Numbered from the stretch's first letter, positions 1-9,224 are shown. The stretch: DNA of 64,000 nucleotides from Nioella ostreopsis (GCF_004000255.1 NZ_RCIQ01000002.1:186001-250000), one strand, 5' to 3'. Notes: generated from the letters alone by a model not told the origin. A program made the numbers and translations.

Positions 1-1134
1 GTCGGACACGAACTTCGCCAGCGCCTTGAAGTAGCTGTCATGTTCGGGCTGCATCGCGTCGTCGATGATCAGGCAATTGTCCTGATCCGAAACGCCGGTC
101 TGTTCCTGCCGCCCCTGCGACCCGCAGGCGAGCCAGAGATAGGGAACGGGAGGCGGCCCCAGCTTGTCCTCGGCCATTGCCAGCAGGCGGCGGGTTGTGG
201 CATCGCCCACATCGGTGATCAGCCGTGTGACGACCTGGTGGGCGTTGTGCGCACCAACCAGCTGCACCAGAAGTTGCGGGATGCGGCCCACGATGCGCGC
301 CAGTTCGGCGCAGCTTTGCGCATCGGCGATCTCTCGGATCAGCGCAGCGGAAGAGGTCGCCTGAAAGCGGGTCAGGTCGGTCTGGGTGAGAATACCCACC
401 AGCTTGCCGCCCTCGACCACGGGCATATGGGTGATGCGCCGTTCGACCATCGCGTGCAGCACGTCCGAGACGAGCGCGGAGGGCGGCAGGGCAATCGGAT
501 CGGCTGTCATGACGCGGCTCACCGGCGTATCATGGGGCAGCCCCTCGGCCAGCGCCTTGTTGGTCAGGTCGCGGGTTGTGACGATGCCTTTCAGCGCCTC
601 GCCCTCTGTGATCATCAGCGACGACACGCCATGATCGCGCATGTCCTGCGCGGCGGCCAGAATCGGGGTGTCGGGGGTCACCTGCCGGGGATTGCGGGTC
701 ATCATGTCAGCCAGCGACATGGTCGCCAGATCCTGCCGCTTGGCGCGGGCGGGGCGGGTTCGGTCGAAGAACTTGGCGACGCCGGGATGGTCTGCCACCA
801 GCGCCTTGAAAACGGCGGCGGGGATGGCGATGAGGTCGGTGTCCTGTTCGGCGCGGGCCGAGGTGACGGCCAGCCCGTCTCGCATCAGGCCGCGTTCGCC
901 GAACGTGTTGCGGGGGCCGAGGATGGACAAAACGGCACCGGTGTCGTCGGTGATGTCCACGCGGCCGCGAATGATCAGGTAAAGGGCCTCAAGTGGTTCG
1001 CCATAGCTGTAGATCTGGGCATCGGCGGGTATCGAACGGGGCTCTACCGCACCTGCCAGACTGTCCAGCGCGTCGGCGGGCAGGCTGTCATAGGGATGGG
1101 TATGGGCAAGAAATTCTCGGATCGTGTGAGGCAT
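1..1134 (-). CDS. cNMP-binding / CBS-pair / DUF294 nucleotidyltransferase protein (3' end outside window)
   Basis: Partial: 378 codons are visible and the C-terminus lies beyond the left edge. A cyclic-nucleotide-binding-like domain (about residues 10-125) is followed by two CBS motifs (about 140-270) and then the DUF294 nucleotidyltransferase core with the motif GSQGRQEQ and a following DQDN at about residues 335-355, the GlnD/GlnE-like active-site signature. Proteins of this make-up are thought to sense nucleotides and modify a partner, but no substrate is established. It lies downstream of the symporter pair, an arrangement common in this order, which suggests a role in controlling carboxylate uptake (inference). 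Start ATG at 1134 with a G-rich ribosome site just upstream. Confidence 0.88.
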   Translation of the reverse strand, partial: MPHTIREFLAHTHPYDSLPADALDSLAGAVEPRSIPADAQIYSYGEPLEALYLIIRGRVDITDDTGAVLSILGPRNTFGERGLMRDGLAVTSARAEQDTDLIAIPAAVFKALVADHPGVAKFFDRTRPARAKRQDLATMSLADMMTRNPRQVTPDTPILAAAQDMRDHGVSSLMITEGEALKGIVTTRDLTNKALAEGLPHDTPVSRVMTADPIALPPSALVSDVLHAMVERRITHMPVVEGGKLVGILTQTDLTRFQATSSAALIREIADAQSCAELARIVGRIPQLLVQLVGAHNAHQVVTRLITDVGDATTRRLLAMAEDKLGPPPVPYLWLACGSQGRQEQTGVSDQDNCLIIDDAMQPEHDSYFKALAKFVSD

Positions 1135-1150
1135 GTCGGGTTCCCCCGGA

Positions 1151-1185
1151 AAGAAAAGGCGCACCCCGGACTGTCGGGATGCGCC
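1151..1185 (-). terminator. intrinsic terminator after the symporter gene
   Basis: Inverted repeat GGCGCA (1158-1163) / TGCGCC (1180-1185), extended by CCCG (1165-1168) / CGGG (1175-1178). Read on the minus strand the hairpin is followed by a T-rich tract (TTTTCTTT). It lies between the symporter stop and the start of the DUF294 gene, so that gene may need its own promoter or read-through. Confidence 0.7.
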
Positions 1186-1198
1186 GGTGTCTTGAACA

Positions 1199-1220
1199 GG
1201 GCCTGCGGTGTCGCAGGCCC
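1199..1220. repeat. perfect 9-bp hairpin just after the symporter stop
   Basis: GGGCCTGCG (1199-1207), loop GTGT, CGCAGGCCC (1212-1220). It sits 17 bp past the symporter stop and upstream (in minus-strand order) of the T-tailed hairpin. It has no T-tract itself, so it may protect the mRNA 3' end or assist termination. Confidence 0.6.
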
Positions 1221-1237
1221 TGAAATGGGGCGTTCCC

Positions 1238-3022
1238 TTAGTGATCGACGGCTGCGCCGGCGCCACGCGGAATACGAACCGATTCCACCAGCTCCTGGAT
1301 TTCCTGCGGCACTTCCTCGGTCGCGTTGGACACCAGGTAGGCAACAAGGAAGTTCAGAACAGCACCGATCGGACCGAAGTGAGTGGTCGGGATGCCGAAC
1401 AGGTACTGGCTGCTGTCCAGCAACGCGGTGCCGGGGATGAAGAACCAGCCCAGGTACAGGAACAGGTACAGACAGGTCGAGATCAGACCGGCCAGCATAC
1501 CCGCGACAGCACCCTTGGAGTTGATGCGCTTCGAGAAGATGCCCATCATCAGCGTCGGGAACAGCGAGGCTGCTGCAAGGCCGAAGGCCAGTGCCACAGT
1601 CTGCGCCGCGAAGCCCGGCGGGTTCAGCGCCAGCAGGGTCGCCAGAATGATCGCCACGATCATCGAGATCCGGGCTGCAAGCAGTTCGCCCTTTTCAGAG
1701 ATGTTCGGGTTGATCACCGACTTGATGAGGTCGTGCGAGATCGCCGAGGAGATCGCCAGCAACAGACCTGCCGCAGTGGACAGGGCGGCTGCGAGACCAC
1801 CGGCAGCGATAAGACCGATCACCCAGCCCGGAAGCTGTGCAATCTCCGGGTTGGCGAGAACCAGGATGTCACGGTTGAAGGTGACCAGTTCGTTGCCTTC
1901 CAGGCCATTGGCTTCTGCCAGGGCAGCACCAGCTTCGGAACCGGCGTTGTAGTACTGAATGCGGCCATCGCCGTTCAGGTCTTCAACACCGAGCAGACCG
2001 GTGACTTCCCAGGTGCGGAACCAATCGGGCAGGTCTTCGACTGCCACGGCTTCGCCTTCGACACCGTTCGGCCACATGGTGGTGATGACGTTCAGACGCG
2101 CCATTGCGCCAACAGCCGGAGCCGTCAGATACAGCAGTGCGATGAAGACCAGCGCCCAACCGGCAGACCAGCGTGCGTCAGCAACGCGGGGCACGGTGAA
2201 GAAGCGGATGATCACGTGGGGCAGACCCGCGGTACCGATCATCAGCGACAGGGTGTACAGAGCCATCAGCCAGGGGTTGGTGGTGGCGGTGTACTCGTTG
2301 AAGCCCAGGTCGGTCAGCAGGCCGTCCAGGGTTGCCAGCAGCGGGGTGCCGGCCTCGATGCCACCGGGCAGACCGTCCTGCATGGAGCTGAACAGACCCA
2401 GACCCGGGATCGGGTTGCCGGTCAGCTGCAGCGAGATGAAGATCGCCGGGATGGTGTAGGCGATGATCAGCACGCAGTACTGAGCCACCTGCGTGTAGGT
2501 GATGCCCTTCATGCCGCCCAGAACCGCGTAGACCGCAACGACGATCGACGCGATGATCAGGCCGGTGGTGCTGTCCACTTCGAGGAAGCGCGAGAACGCC
2601 ACGCCCGCGCCGGTCATCTGACCGATCACGTAGGTGGTGGAGATCACGATCAGGCAGATCACCGCAACGATACGGGCAGTCTGGCTGTAATAGCGGTCAC
2701 CCACGAATTCCGGCACGGTGTACTTGCCGAACTTGCGCAGGTAAGGCGCCAGAAGCATGGCCATCAGCACGTAGCCGCCGGTCCAGCCCATCAGGAAGAG
2801 CGAGTTGTTGTAGCCGGAGAAGGCGATGAGACCTGCCATCGAGATGAACGATGCCGCCGACATCCAGTCAGCCGCGGTTGCCATACCGTTGACAACGGGG
2901 TTCACGCCGCGACCAGCAGCGTAGAATTCCGAGGTCGATCCGGCACGGGCCCAGATGGCGATGCCGAAATAGAGCGCGAAGGACGCGCCCACGAAAATAA
3001 AGTTAAGGGTAGTCTGATCCAT
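1238..3022 (-). CDS. sodium:solute symporter, large subunit (VC_2705/ActP-like)
   Basis: 594-residue inner-membrane protein of the SSS superfamily, with about 13 hydrophobic segments. The N-terminal segment with FYAAGRGVNPVVNG and AADWMSAASFISMAGL is typical of the VC_2705 symporter subfamily that is paired with a DUF4212 small subunit. It probably takes up acetate or other short carboxylates with Na+, given acs and adk upstream. A hydrophilic loop at about 325-400 carries an EF-hand-like stretch DLNGDGRIQYYN. Start ATG 3022 has AAGGAC upstream, and the DUF4212 gene ends 14 bp before it, so the two are co-transcribed. The substrate is inferred from context. Confidence 0.92.
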   Translation of the reverse strand: MDQTTLNFIFVGASFALYFGIAIWARAGSTSEFYAAGRGVNPVVNGMATAADWMSAASFISMAGLIAFSGYNNSLFLMGWTGGYVLMAMLLAPYLRKFGKYTVPEFVGDRYYSQTARIVAVICLIVISTTYVIGQMTGAGVAFSRFLEVDSTTGLIIASIVVAVYAVLGGMKGITYTQVAQYCVLIIAYTIPAIFISLQLTGNPIPGLGLFSSMQDGLPGGIEAGTPLLATLDGLLTDLGFNEYTATTNPWLMALYTLSLMIGTAGLPHVIIRFFTVPRVADARWSAGWALVFIALLYLTAPAVGAMARLNVITTMWPNGVEGEAVAVEDLPDWFRTWEVTGLLGVEDLNGDGRIQYYNAGSEAGAALAEANGLEGNELVTFNRDILVLANPEIAQLPGWVIGLIAAGGLAAALSTAAGLLLAISSAISHDLIKSVINPNISEKGELLAARISMIVAIILATLLALNPPGFAAQTVALAFGLAAASLFPTLMMGIFSKRINSKGAVAGMLAGLISTCLYLFLYLGWFFIPGTALLDSSQYLFGIPTTHFGPIGAVLNFLVAYLVSNATEEVPQEIQELVESVRIPRGAGAAVDH

Positions 3023-3036
3023 TGGTCGGTCCGTCC

Positions 3037-3297
3037 TTATTCTTCGTCGACGCCGAACTGCTTATCGAGCGAGTTCATGCGCCATGCGTAGAAGAAAATC
3101 AGCACGAGGAAGACCAGGATGGATCCCTGCTGAGCAAACCAGAAGCCCAGGTCCGTGCCGCCCACTGCGATGCCGCTGACCAGCGGACGCAGAAGGATGC
3201 CAAAGCCGAACGACGCAAGCGCCCAGATCACCAAGCAGATGGTGACCAGACGGATGTTCGCCGACCAGTATTCGTTGTTAGATGGCGAGTCAGCCAT
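3037..3297 (-). CDS. DUF4212 symporter small subunit
   Basis: 86 residues with two strong hydrophobic segments (about 17-38 and 53-73) and a conserved YW near the N-terminus. DUF4212 proteins accompany VC_2705-type sodium/solute symporters as a putative small subunit, and here the large subunit gene starts 14 bp downstream. Start ATG 3297 is chosen because a strong ribosome site (AGGGAGAA) lies about six bases upstream. The frame is open further upstream to 3369, but that extension is rich in Pro/Gly/Arg and has no such site. Confidence 0.9.
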   Translation of the reverse strand: MADSPSNNEYWSANIRLVTICLVIWALASFGFGILLRPLVSGIAVGGTDLGFWFAQQGSILVFLVLIFFYAWRMNSLDKQFGVDEE

Positions 3298-3399
3298 GTG
3301 AGTTCTCCCTTCGATTGGGTTTCCCGAACCTGCCCTCCCGACCGGCCCGGGTCTTTCTATCGCCGCCACCCCTCCAGCAAGGTGGCGACGAATCTCGTG

Positions 3400-4089
3400 T
3401 TAGCCTTCCGTGACTCCTCCGACGATCTTGCCAAGGTCGGCAGCGATCTCGTTGATGTCCCCCATTGCGGGCACCCGCGTCAGCGCATCACGCGCGGCGT
3501 AATAGCTGATGAGCGGGGCGGTTTGGGCGTGGTAAGCCGACAGGCGCGTGCGCACCGTTTCGGCATTGTCGTCAGCGCGCCGTTTGAACTCGGTGCCCTG
3601 GCATTTGTCGCAAGTTCCCGCGGTGGCGGGCTGCTTGAATTCGTCGTGGTAGCCTTCGCCGCAAGCCGCGCAGGTGTAGCGGCCGGAGACGCGAGCCACC
3701 ATGGCCTCGTCATCCACTTCCAGGCTGATCGCGGCGTCGATCTTCTGACCCCGATCGGCCAGCAGCGTGTCGAGTGCCGCAGCCTGCGCCTCGGTGCGGG
3801 GGAAGCCGTCGAGGATGGTGCCCTTGGTCACGTCGGGCTGGTCCAGCCGGTCGGACAGGATGGCGATGACGATCTCGTCGGAAACGAGCTCGCCCTTCTC
3901 CATCACGGCTTTGGCGGCCTTCCCGGCCTCGGTGCCAGCGGCAACCGCCTCACGCAGCAGGTCCCCGGTGGACAGCTGCACAAGGCCGAATTTTTCTTCC
4001 AGCATGCGGGCCTGGGTGCCCTTCCCGGCGCCCGGAGGGCCGAGAAGGATCAGGTTGACGGGGCGGGTCATGGTCTCAGTGCTCATCAT
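3400..4089 (-). CDS. adk: adenylate kinase
   Basis: 229 residues. Catalyses ATP + AMP = 2 ADP in the cytosol. It has the P-loop GPPGAGKG near residue 17, the NMP-binding TGDLLR, DGFPRT, and a long LID with four cysteines (CAAC and CDKC) that should bind zinc, giving a long-form enzyme. The first ATG (4089), the next (4086) and one at 4071 (MTRPVNLIL) are all possible starts; the last would be closest to the usual N-terminus. It follows acs by 6 bp in the same operon, which makes sense because Acs releases AMP that Adk recycles. Confidence 0.95.
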   Translation of the reverse strand: MMSTETMTRPVNLILLGPPGAGKGTQARMLEEKFGLVQLSTGDLLREAVAAGTEAGKAAKAVMEKGELVSDEIVIAILSDRLDQPDVTKGTILDGFPRTEAQAAALDTLLADRGQKIDAAISLEVDDEAMVARVSGRYTCAACGEGYHDEFKQPATAGTCDKCQGTEFKRRADDNAETVRTRLSAYHAQTAPLISYYAARDALTRVPAMGDINEIAADLGKIVGGVTEG

Positions 4090-4095
4090 GCCGCC

Positions 4096-6039
4096 TTACT
4101 TCACGGCCCGGTTCTCGATCAGCTCGTCCACAACGGACGGGTCTGCGAGGGTCGAGGTGTCGCCAAGGCTGCCAAAGTCGTTCTCGGCGATCTTGCGCAG
4201 GATGCGGCGCATGATCTTGCCAGAGCGGGTCTTGGGCAGGCCGGGGGCCCACTGGATGACATCGGGTTTCGCGATCGGGCCGATTTCCTGACGGACCCAG
4301 TCAGAGAGCGTCTTTTTCAGCTCGTCGGACGGGGTTTCGTCGTTCATCAGCGTGACATAGCAGTAGATGCCCTGACCCTTGACCGGGTGCGGGTAGCCCA
4401 CCACGGCGGCCTCTGACACGGTCTCATGCGCGACCAGTGCGCTTTCCACCTCGGCGGTGCCCATGCGGTGGCCGGACACGTTGATCACGTCATCGACGCG
4501 ACCGGTGATCCAGTAGTCGCCATCGGCATCGCGGCGGCAGCCGTCGCCCGAGAAGTAGTAGCCCTTGTAGTCCGAGAAATAGGTCTTTACGAACCGGTCA
4601 TGGTCGCCATAGACGGTGCGCATCTGGCCGGGCCAGCTGTCGGCGATGACCAGAACGCCCTCGACACCGTTGCCCTCGATGATCTCGCCCGAGGTGGGCT
4701 CCAGCACCAGCGGCTTGACGCCGAAGAACGGGTGCTGCGCCGCGCCGGGTTTCAGCGTGTGGGCGCCGGGCAGCGGAGTCATCATGTGACCGCCGGTTTC
4801 GGTCTGCCACCAGGTGTCGACGATCGGGCAGCGGCCCTTGCCGACGTTTTCGTTGTACCAGTTCCAGGCCTCGGGGTTGATGGGCTCGCCCACGGTGCCA
4901 AGCAGCTTGAGGCTGGACAGGTCATGCTTCTCGACGAAGCTGGTGCCCTTGCCCATCAGCGCGCGAATGGCGGTCGGGGCGGTGTAGAACTGGTTGACCT
5001 TGTGCTTGGCGCAAACCTCCCAGAAGCGGCCCGCGTCGGGGTAGGTCGGCACGCCTTCGAACATCAGCGTGGTCGCGCCGTTGGCGAGCGGACCGTAGAC
5101 GATATAGCTGTGGCCGGTGACCCAGCCCACGTCAGCGGTACACCAGAAGACATCGCCATCCTGATAGTCGAACGTGTACTGGTGGGTCATCGAGGCATAG
5201 ACCAGATAGCCGCCGGTGGTGTGCACCACGCCCTTGGGCTGCCCGGTGGAGCCGGAGGTGTAGAGGATGAACAGCGGATCCTCGGCACTCATCTCGGTCG
5301 GCATGCAGTAGGTGCTGACCTGCTCGGCCAGTTCGTTGTACCAGTGATCGCGGCCTTCGCGCCACGCAACCTGCCCGCCGGTGCGCTTGACCACCAGGCA
5401 CTGAACGTCGTCACCACAATGCAGCATTGCCTTGTTGACGTTGTCCTTCAGCTCGGTGACACGCCCGCCGCGCGGGGCGCCATCGGAGGTGATGACCAGC
5501 TTGGCATCACAGCCGTTGATCCGCGCGGCGAGAGCATCGGGAGAGAACCCGGCGAAGACGATGGAATGAATGGCCCCGATGCGCGCGCAGGCCAGCATGG
5601 CGTAGGCGGCTTCGGGGATCATCGGCAGGTAGAGAACGACGCGGTCGCCCTTGCCGACGCCCAGTTCCTTCAGGACGTTGGCAAACTTGCCGACTTCCTG
5701 AGACAGCTGGTTGTAGGTGATGTGCTGCGCTTCGTCGGTTGGCTCATCGGGCTCGAAGAGGATCGCGGTCTGATCGCCGCGGGTGGCCAGGTGACGGTCG
5801 ATGCAGTTGGCGGAGACGTTGGTGGTGCCGTCCTCGAACCAGCTGATATGCACGTTGTCATGGTCAAAGGAGGTGTTCTTGACCTTGGTATAAGGCTTGA
5901 TCCAGTCGATGCGCTTGCCGTGTTCGCCCCAGAAGGCCTCGGGATCATTGATCGAGGCCGCATACATGTCGGCGTATTTGGTGCTGTCGATATGAGCGCC
6001 GGGCAGAAGGTCGGGCATCATGTTCGTATCGTTGGGCAA
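4096..6039 (-). CDS. acs: acetyl-CoA synthetase (TTG start proposed)
   Basis: About 647 residues. Activates acetate with ATP and CoA through acetyl-AMP. Adenylate-forming motifs are clear: the P-loop-like [21 protein letters not shown], and near the C-terminus [10 protein letters not shown], whose Lys is the residue acetylated in Acs homologues. I place the start at TTG 6039: AAGGGAGAG lies with about six bases of spacing before it, whereas the in-frame ATGs at 6021 and 6018 are too far from any ribosome site. The frame is open to 6264, but the added residues do not look like Acs. Operon: acs, adk, then the symporter pair. Confidence 0.93.
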   Translation of the reverse strand: MPNDTNMMPDLLPGAHIDSTKYADMYAASINDPEAFWGEHGKRIDWIKPYTKVKNTSFDHDNVHISWFEDGTTNVSANCIDRHLATRGDQTAILFEPDEPTDEAQHITYNQLSQEVGKFANVLKELGVGKGDRVVLYLPMIPEAAYAMLACARIGAIHSIVFAGFSPDALAARINGCDAKLVITSDGAPRGGRVTELKDNVNKAMLHCGDDVQCLVVKRTGGQVAWREGRDHWYNELAEQVSTYCMPTEMSAEDPLFILYTSGSTGQPKGVVHTTGGYLVYASMTHQYTFDYQDGDVFWCTADVGWVTGHSYIVYGPLANGATTLMFEGVPTYPDAGRFWEVCAKHKVNQFYTAPTAIRALMGKGTSFVEKHDLSSLKLLGTVGEPINPEAWNWYNENVGKGRCPIVDTWWQTETGGHMMTPLPGAHTLKPGAAQHPFFGVKPLVLEPTSGEIIEGNGVEGVLVIADSWPGQMRTVYGDHDRFVKTYFSDYKGYYFSGDGCRRDADGDYWITGRVDDVINVSGHRMGTAEVESALVAHETVSEAAVVGYPHPVKGQGIYCYVTLMNDETPSDELKKTLSDWVRQEIGPIAKPDVIQWAPGLPKTRSGKIMRRILRKIAENDFGSLGDTSTLADPSVVDELIENRAVK

Positions 6040-6587
6040 TGGTCTCTCCCTTAAAGAGTTTCGGTTCTTGTCCCAAACAGATGACACGTCGAACCGGGGC
6101 GGAAAACATACGCTTTCCACGTGTCCTGCATATTCGGACAGGGGCCATCTTGCGGTTTGGCTGGTCCTGTGCGGGGCCCGGATGGGCTGAAAGTTTTGGT
6201 TAGCCTCCCCCAACCGTTGCTTCGTTCTGCCTGTGACGATCCGGGTTTCCTCCTGCCGGATCACTGGGCATTTGCCGAAGAGGGTGCATTTGTTTCGTGC
6301 TCCCTGACGTGAACCTTACAAAATTTCGTGAACAGGAGAACTGTTAGCTGTGGGTCGTTCAGGGTTCTGTAACTGATTTTCTGAAGGCGTGATGCTGGCT
6401 GTAAATAATTTTACAAACTGGGTCTAAAAATATTCTGTTTCAAATGGATAGAAACAAAGCATGATCGCGGACAGGCGGGCCGAACCAGTGGTTTTCTTTT
6501 CTGCGCAGTCAGATCCGGCGAGGATGGAAGGTGAAACAGGCGTTGCGGCAGCCCCGCCGCGCCTTGGCCCGCCGGAATCATCGGCGA
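6040..6587. other. non-coding region upstream of acs, with an inverted repeat
   Basis: 548 bp without a credible gene. It is clearly AT-richer between about 6310 and 6480 than its surroundings, as expected for a promoter region of the acs operon. It contains a perfect inverted repeat TGTAAA-N4-TTTACA at 6400-6415 and two direct GTGAAC copies at 6310 and 6328. No gene-like frame with a plausible ribosome site was found. Confidence 0.6.
6400..6415. promoter_or_regulatory. 16-bp inverted repeat, possible operator upstream of acs
   Basis: TGTAAA TAAT TTTACA is a perfect dyad in the AT-rich region between acs and the LysR gene. It is a reasonable binding site for a dimeric regulator of acetate genes, but the regulator is not identified and no second full copy is present nearby. 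Confidence 0.4.
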
Positions 6588-7556
6588 TCACTCGTCGGAC
6601 AGAATCCTGAACTCTCCCTGCAACCACGGCATCAGGTCGAGCCCGCGATCGGTGAAATGTTGCTCGATCAGGTCGCGGGCGATGGCCGCGATCTGGCGCG
6701 GGATATCGCCCGACCAGTCGCCGGTGGCACATAGGGAGATCCGGCGCGAGGTTCCCGCGAAGGGCAGGGGGCGGGCATCGATCCCGTCGAGGAAACGTCC
6801 GCCGCGCAGCAGGCTGAGCGGGGTGGTAATGGTCCAGGCGTGGCCTCCGGCCACAAGTGCGCTGATCGACTGGTTGGAATCCAATTCGAACCGGTTGGGA
6901 ATTGTCTGACCCTGACGCTGGAGCATCTCCTCGATCTGGCGGCCCATGACCTGCGCCTGATCACGGCGCAGAAAGCGCAGATGCGACAGCCCCTCCAGCC
7001 CGTTCGCAAGGCTGGTGCCTTTCGGTATGGCGAGGATATAGGGATCGTCCAGCAGCGGATGGATGACGGCACCCGGCGGGTTTTCCCGTCCCTCGGCACA
7101 AATCGCGAGGTCAAGCTCGTTCCGGGTCACGCGGTTCAGAAGCGTATGGCTGGCGCCGGTGTTCAGCAGGAACACGCAGCTCTGCATTGTTTCTGCCAGT
7201 CTGGCGGTCAGCGTCGGGGTGACCTCGTTCTCGAAATCCTCGATGATCCCCATGCGCAGCGAAGAGACATCCGACAGATCCAGCGTGGTCAGGTCGCGTT
7301 GGCCGGTGCGCAGGGCACCAAGCGCGGCCTCCACATGGCGCAGAAACTGGCGGCCGCCGGGGGTCAGCGTCATCGGTCGCCGGCCCTGATCGACCAGCGG
7401 AATGCCAACGGCGGTGTTGAGGTTCTTCAACTGTTGGGACACGGCGGGTGCGCTCATGCCCAAACGGCGCGCAGCTTCGCCGACCGACCCGGTCTGCGCG
7501 AGGGCCTCGAACACTTCCAGCCCCCGGATCGAAACACCTTTCAGAACGCCGCCCAT
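6588..7556 (-). CDS. LysR-family transcriptional regulator
   Basis: About 322 residues from ATG 7556. The N-terminal winged helix-turn-helix is typical (LEVFEALAQTGSVGEAARRL, then SAPAVSQQLKNL), followed by a LysR substrate-binding domain from about residue 90. It lies directly behind the Ldh2-like gene and probably shares its transcript. An in-frame ATG at 7589 would extend it by 11 residues and leave 3 bp to the previous stop; I prefer 7556 because AAGGTGG lies upstream and the domain starts there. Target genes are unknown; acs, downstream in the same orientation, or the Ldh2-like gene are candidates. Confidence 0.85.
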   Translation of the reverse strand: MGGVLKGVSIRGLEVFEALAQTGSVGEAARRLGMSAPAVSQQLKNLNTAVGIPLVDQGRRPMTLTPGGRQFLRHVEAALGALRTGQRDLTTLDLSDVSSLRMGIIEDFENEVTPTLTARLAETMQSCVFLLNTGASHTLLNRVTRNELDLAICAEGRENPPGAVIHPLLDDPYILAIPKGTSLANGLEGLSHLRFLRRDQAQVMGRQIEEMLQRQGQTIPNRFELDSNQSISALVAGGHAWTITTPLSLLRGGRFLDGIDARPLPFAGTSRRISLCATGDWSGDIPRQIAAIARDLIEQHFTDRGLDLMPWLQGEFRILSDE

Positions 7557-7592
7557 CTGTTCTTGCCACCTTCTGCCCGAGGCGATCATGCC

Positions 7593-8330
7593 TCAGGCGT
7601 TGATGATCTTTTCTAGCAGGACGGGGGAAACCGCGATACCGGAATTCTGCACTGCGACGGGCGGGTCCGGGGCGTGATGCCACAGCGCTGTCCGGACCGC
7701 GACGAAACTGTGATGCAACCGGAATGCGGGGCCGAGCGGGCCCTCGAAGGGGATGGGGCTGTCTGACCCCCGGTCCGGGACAACGCGGCTTTGCATCATC
7801 GGCGACGCCTGCGACAGGCCGAGCTGGCGCTGCTCAACCTCCAGCACCATGCTGCCATTGGGCGCGGCGCGAGCCACGAGCCCTGCAACATTCGCGAACC
7901 CGACCAGTCCCCGCGCCGCGCAATGATCGAGAAACAGACGCCCGGCACCGACCGGATAGGCATTGCGCACGGAAAGAACCGCGATGCCATGGGCCAAAGC
8001 GCGGTCGCATAGCGTTTCAAGACCGATCGCGACCGCCGGGCAGGGGAAGCCGCCATCGGCTTCGACCGTCAGGGCGGCGGGACCGCTATCCACCATGCGG
8101 GGTGTCGCGGCCGCATTGACCCGCCCGCACCGCAGATGCTCCACCATATGCGGCACCAGCCCGAGACCGAGGCGGCGCAACCCGGCGGTTTCGGCGCGGC
8201 GGATGGATCTCGCGACGGGGGCTGCGCTGTCAGGCGACAGGCCCGCGCGCAAAAACACATCCAAGACCAGCGCTTCGATGTCGCCGGGGGCCAGGATGTC
8301 ACGTTCGCCAATGTCTTTCACCGGCGGCAC
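7593..8330 (-). CDS. shortened Ldh2/YlbC-family oxidoreductase-like protein
   Basis: 245 residues, GTG start. The N-terminal two thirds resemble the malate/L-lactate/ureidoglycolate dehydrogenase family (Ldh2): an N-terminal helical segment, then VPHMVEHLRCGRVN, then ALTVEADGGFPCPAVAIGL and HGIAVLSVRNAYPVGAG. Normal members have about 340 residues with catalytic His in SHG and SNHFG motifs; here the matching positions read AGL and AYPVG, and the C-terminal part is short and unlike the family. It is probably not a working dehydrogenase. It may be a relic or a ligand-binding derivative linked to the adjacent LysR gene. Confidence 0.65.
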   Translation of the reverse strand: MPPVKDIGERDILAPGDIEALVLDVFLRAGLSPDSAAPVARSIRRAETAGLRRLGLGLVPHMVEHLRCGRVNAAATPRMVDSGPAALTVEADGGFPCPAVAIGLETLCDRALAHGIAVLSVRNAYPVGAGRLFLDHCAARGLVGFANVAGLVARAAPNGSMVLEVEQRQLGLSQASPMMQSRVVPDRGSDSPIPFEGPLGPAFRLHHSFVAVRTALWHHAPDPPVAVQNSGIAVSPVLLEKIINA

Positions 8331-8426
8331 TCACTACTCAGGAACCTTGCCGCAGGACTTTAGAGACAGCGGGGCGCTTCTGTCCACGACGCATGCCCCG
8401 ACAAGGTTAAGAATTTCCGTGCGAGA

Positions 8427-9224
8427 TCAGGCGTAGAGGAATTCATACCGGCCATCGGGCAGTATCGCGGCGGTGCACAACAGCCCTGATTGCCACGCGC
8501 CACAATCGACACAGATCCGGCCTTCGGTGCTGACCGGGGCCTCGGCGGAGGTATGGCCATGCACGATCCAGGTGCCGTCCGACCGGGGCCGGGTGTCGAA
8601 TTCGGGATGGCCCCACAGCAGGACGCGGGGCGACTGGTCTTGCATCGCATGCTGCGGATCGGCGGCGGCATGGACGACCCAGAGATTGCCGGAGTTCCAG
8701 GACAGGGGCAGGTTTTCCAGCCAGTCCAGCAGCGCGGGCGACATGTGGCTGCGCAGCGCCAGCGCCTCTTGCCGGAACAGCTCTGGCGCGCAGCCGGGTT
8801 CCAGCTGGCTGGTATGAAGGCCGAAGCTGTCAAGCGTCGGACGCGCGCCGGACCGCAGCCAGCGGGGGCCGCGTGTCTTGGGGTCGGACAGGAAATCCAG
8901 CAGCATCCTCTCGTGATTGCCCATCAGGCAGGTCACGTTCTTCGGCAGTTCCTTTGACAGCTCCCACACCCGGGTCAGCGTCGCGGCGCTGTCGGGCCCG
9001 TGGTCGATATAGTTGCCGACGAAAACCACCTGCGGGTTGCGGGCACCGGTCCGGCCCACATGTTCGTCGATCCGGTCCAGCGCCCGTTCCAGCAGGTCGG
9101 CCCGCCCGTGCAGATCGCCGATGACATAGGTGGCGAATTCCGGACGCGGCAGGGCATCCCGCGCGGGGGCGGGGGATGCGTCGTTGTTTGGACGGGACAA
9201 TATGCTGCGCAGGCGGCGGATCAT
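8427..9224 (-). CDS. PPP-family metallophosphoesterase with altered metal motif
   Basis: 265 residues from ATG 9224 (an in-frame GTG at 9233 is possible). Bacterial serine/threonine phosphatase-type fold: GDLHGR at about 37, MGNHE at about 100, VVHA at about 190 and a C-terminal HGHT. The second motif, normally GDxxDRG, reads GNYIDHG, so the metal-bridging Asp is Asn and the Arg is His. Related genes in this order act as small cytosolic protein phosphatases. Activity here is doubtful or altered. It lies alone between the ABC permease gene and the Ldh2-like gene. Confidence 0.85.
   Translation of the reverse strand: MIRRLRSILSRPNNDASPAPARDALPRPEFATYVIGDLHGRADLLERALDRIDEHVGRTGARNPQVVFVGNYIDHGPDSAATLTRVWELSKELPKNVTCLMGNHERMLLDFLSDPKTRGPRWLRSGARPTLDSFGLHTSQLEPGCAPELFRQEALALRSHMSPALLDWLENLPLSWNSGNLWVVHAAADPQHAMQDQSPRVLLWGHPEFDTRPRSDGTWIVHGHTSAEAPVSTEGRICVDCGAWQSGLLCTAAILPDGRYEFLYA

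Noticed and set aside
40-1440. Long plus-strand open frame opposite the DUF294 gene
   Set aside because: It is the antisense shadow of a clear CBS/DUF294 gene and the symporter 3' end; composition is low-complexity and there is no ribosome site.
1208-3091. 627-residue plus-strand open frame opposite the symporter
   Set aside because: Antisense of a well-recognised transporter; His/Gln/Arg-rich composition typical of high-GC shadows.
3364-3387. Hairpin CGCCACC / GGTGGCG between adk and the DUF4212 gene
   Set aside because: Seven-bp stem with a 10-base loop and no T-tract; too weak to call a terminator inside an apparent operon.
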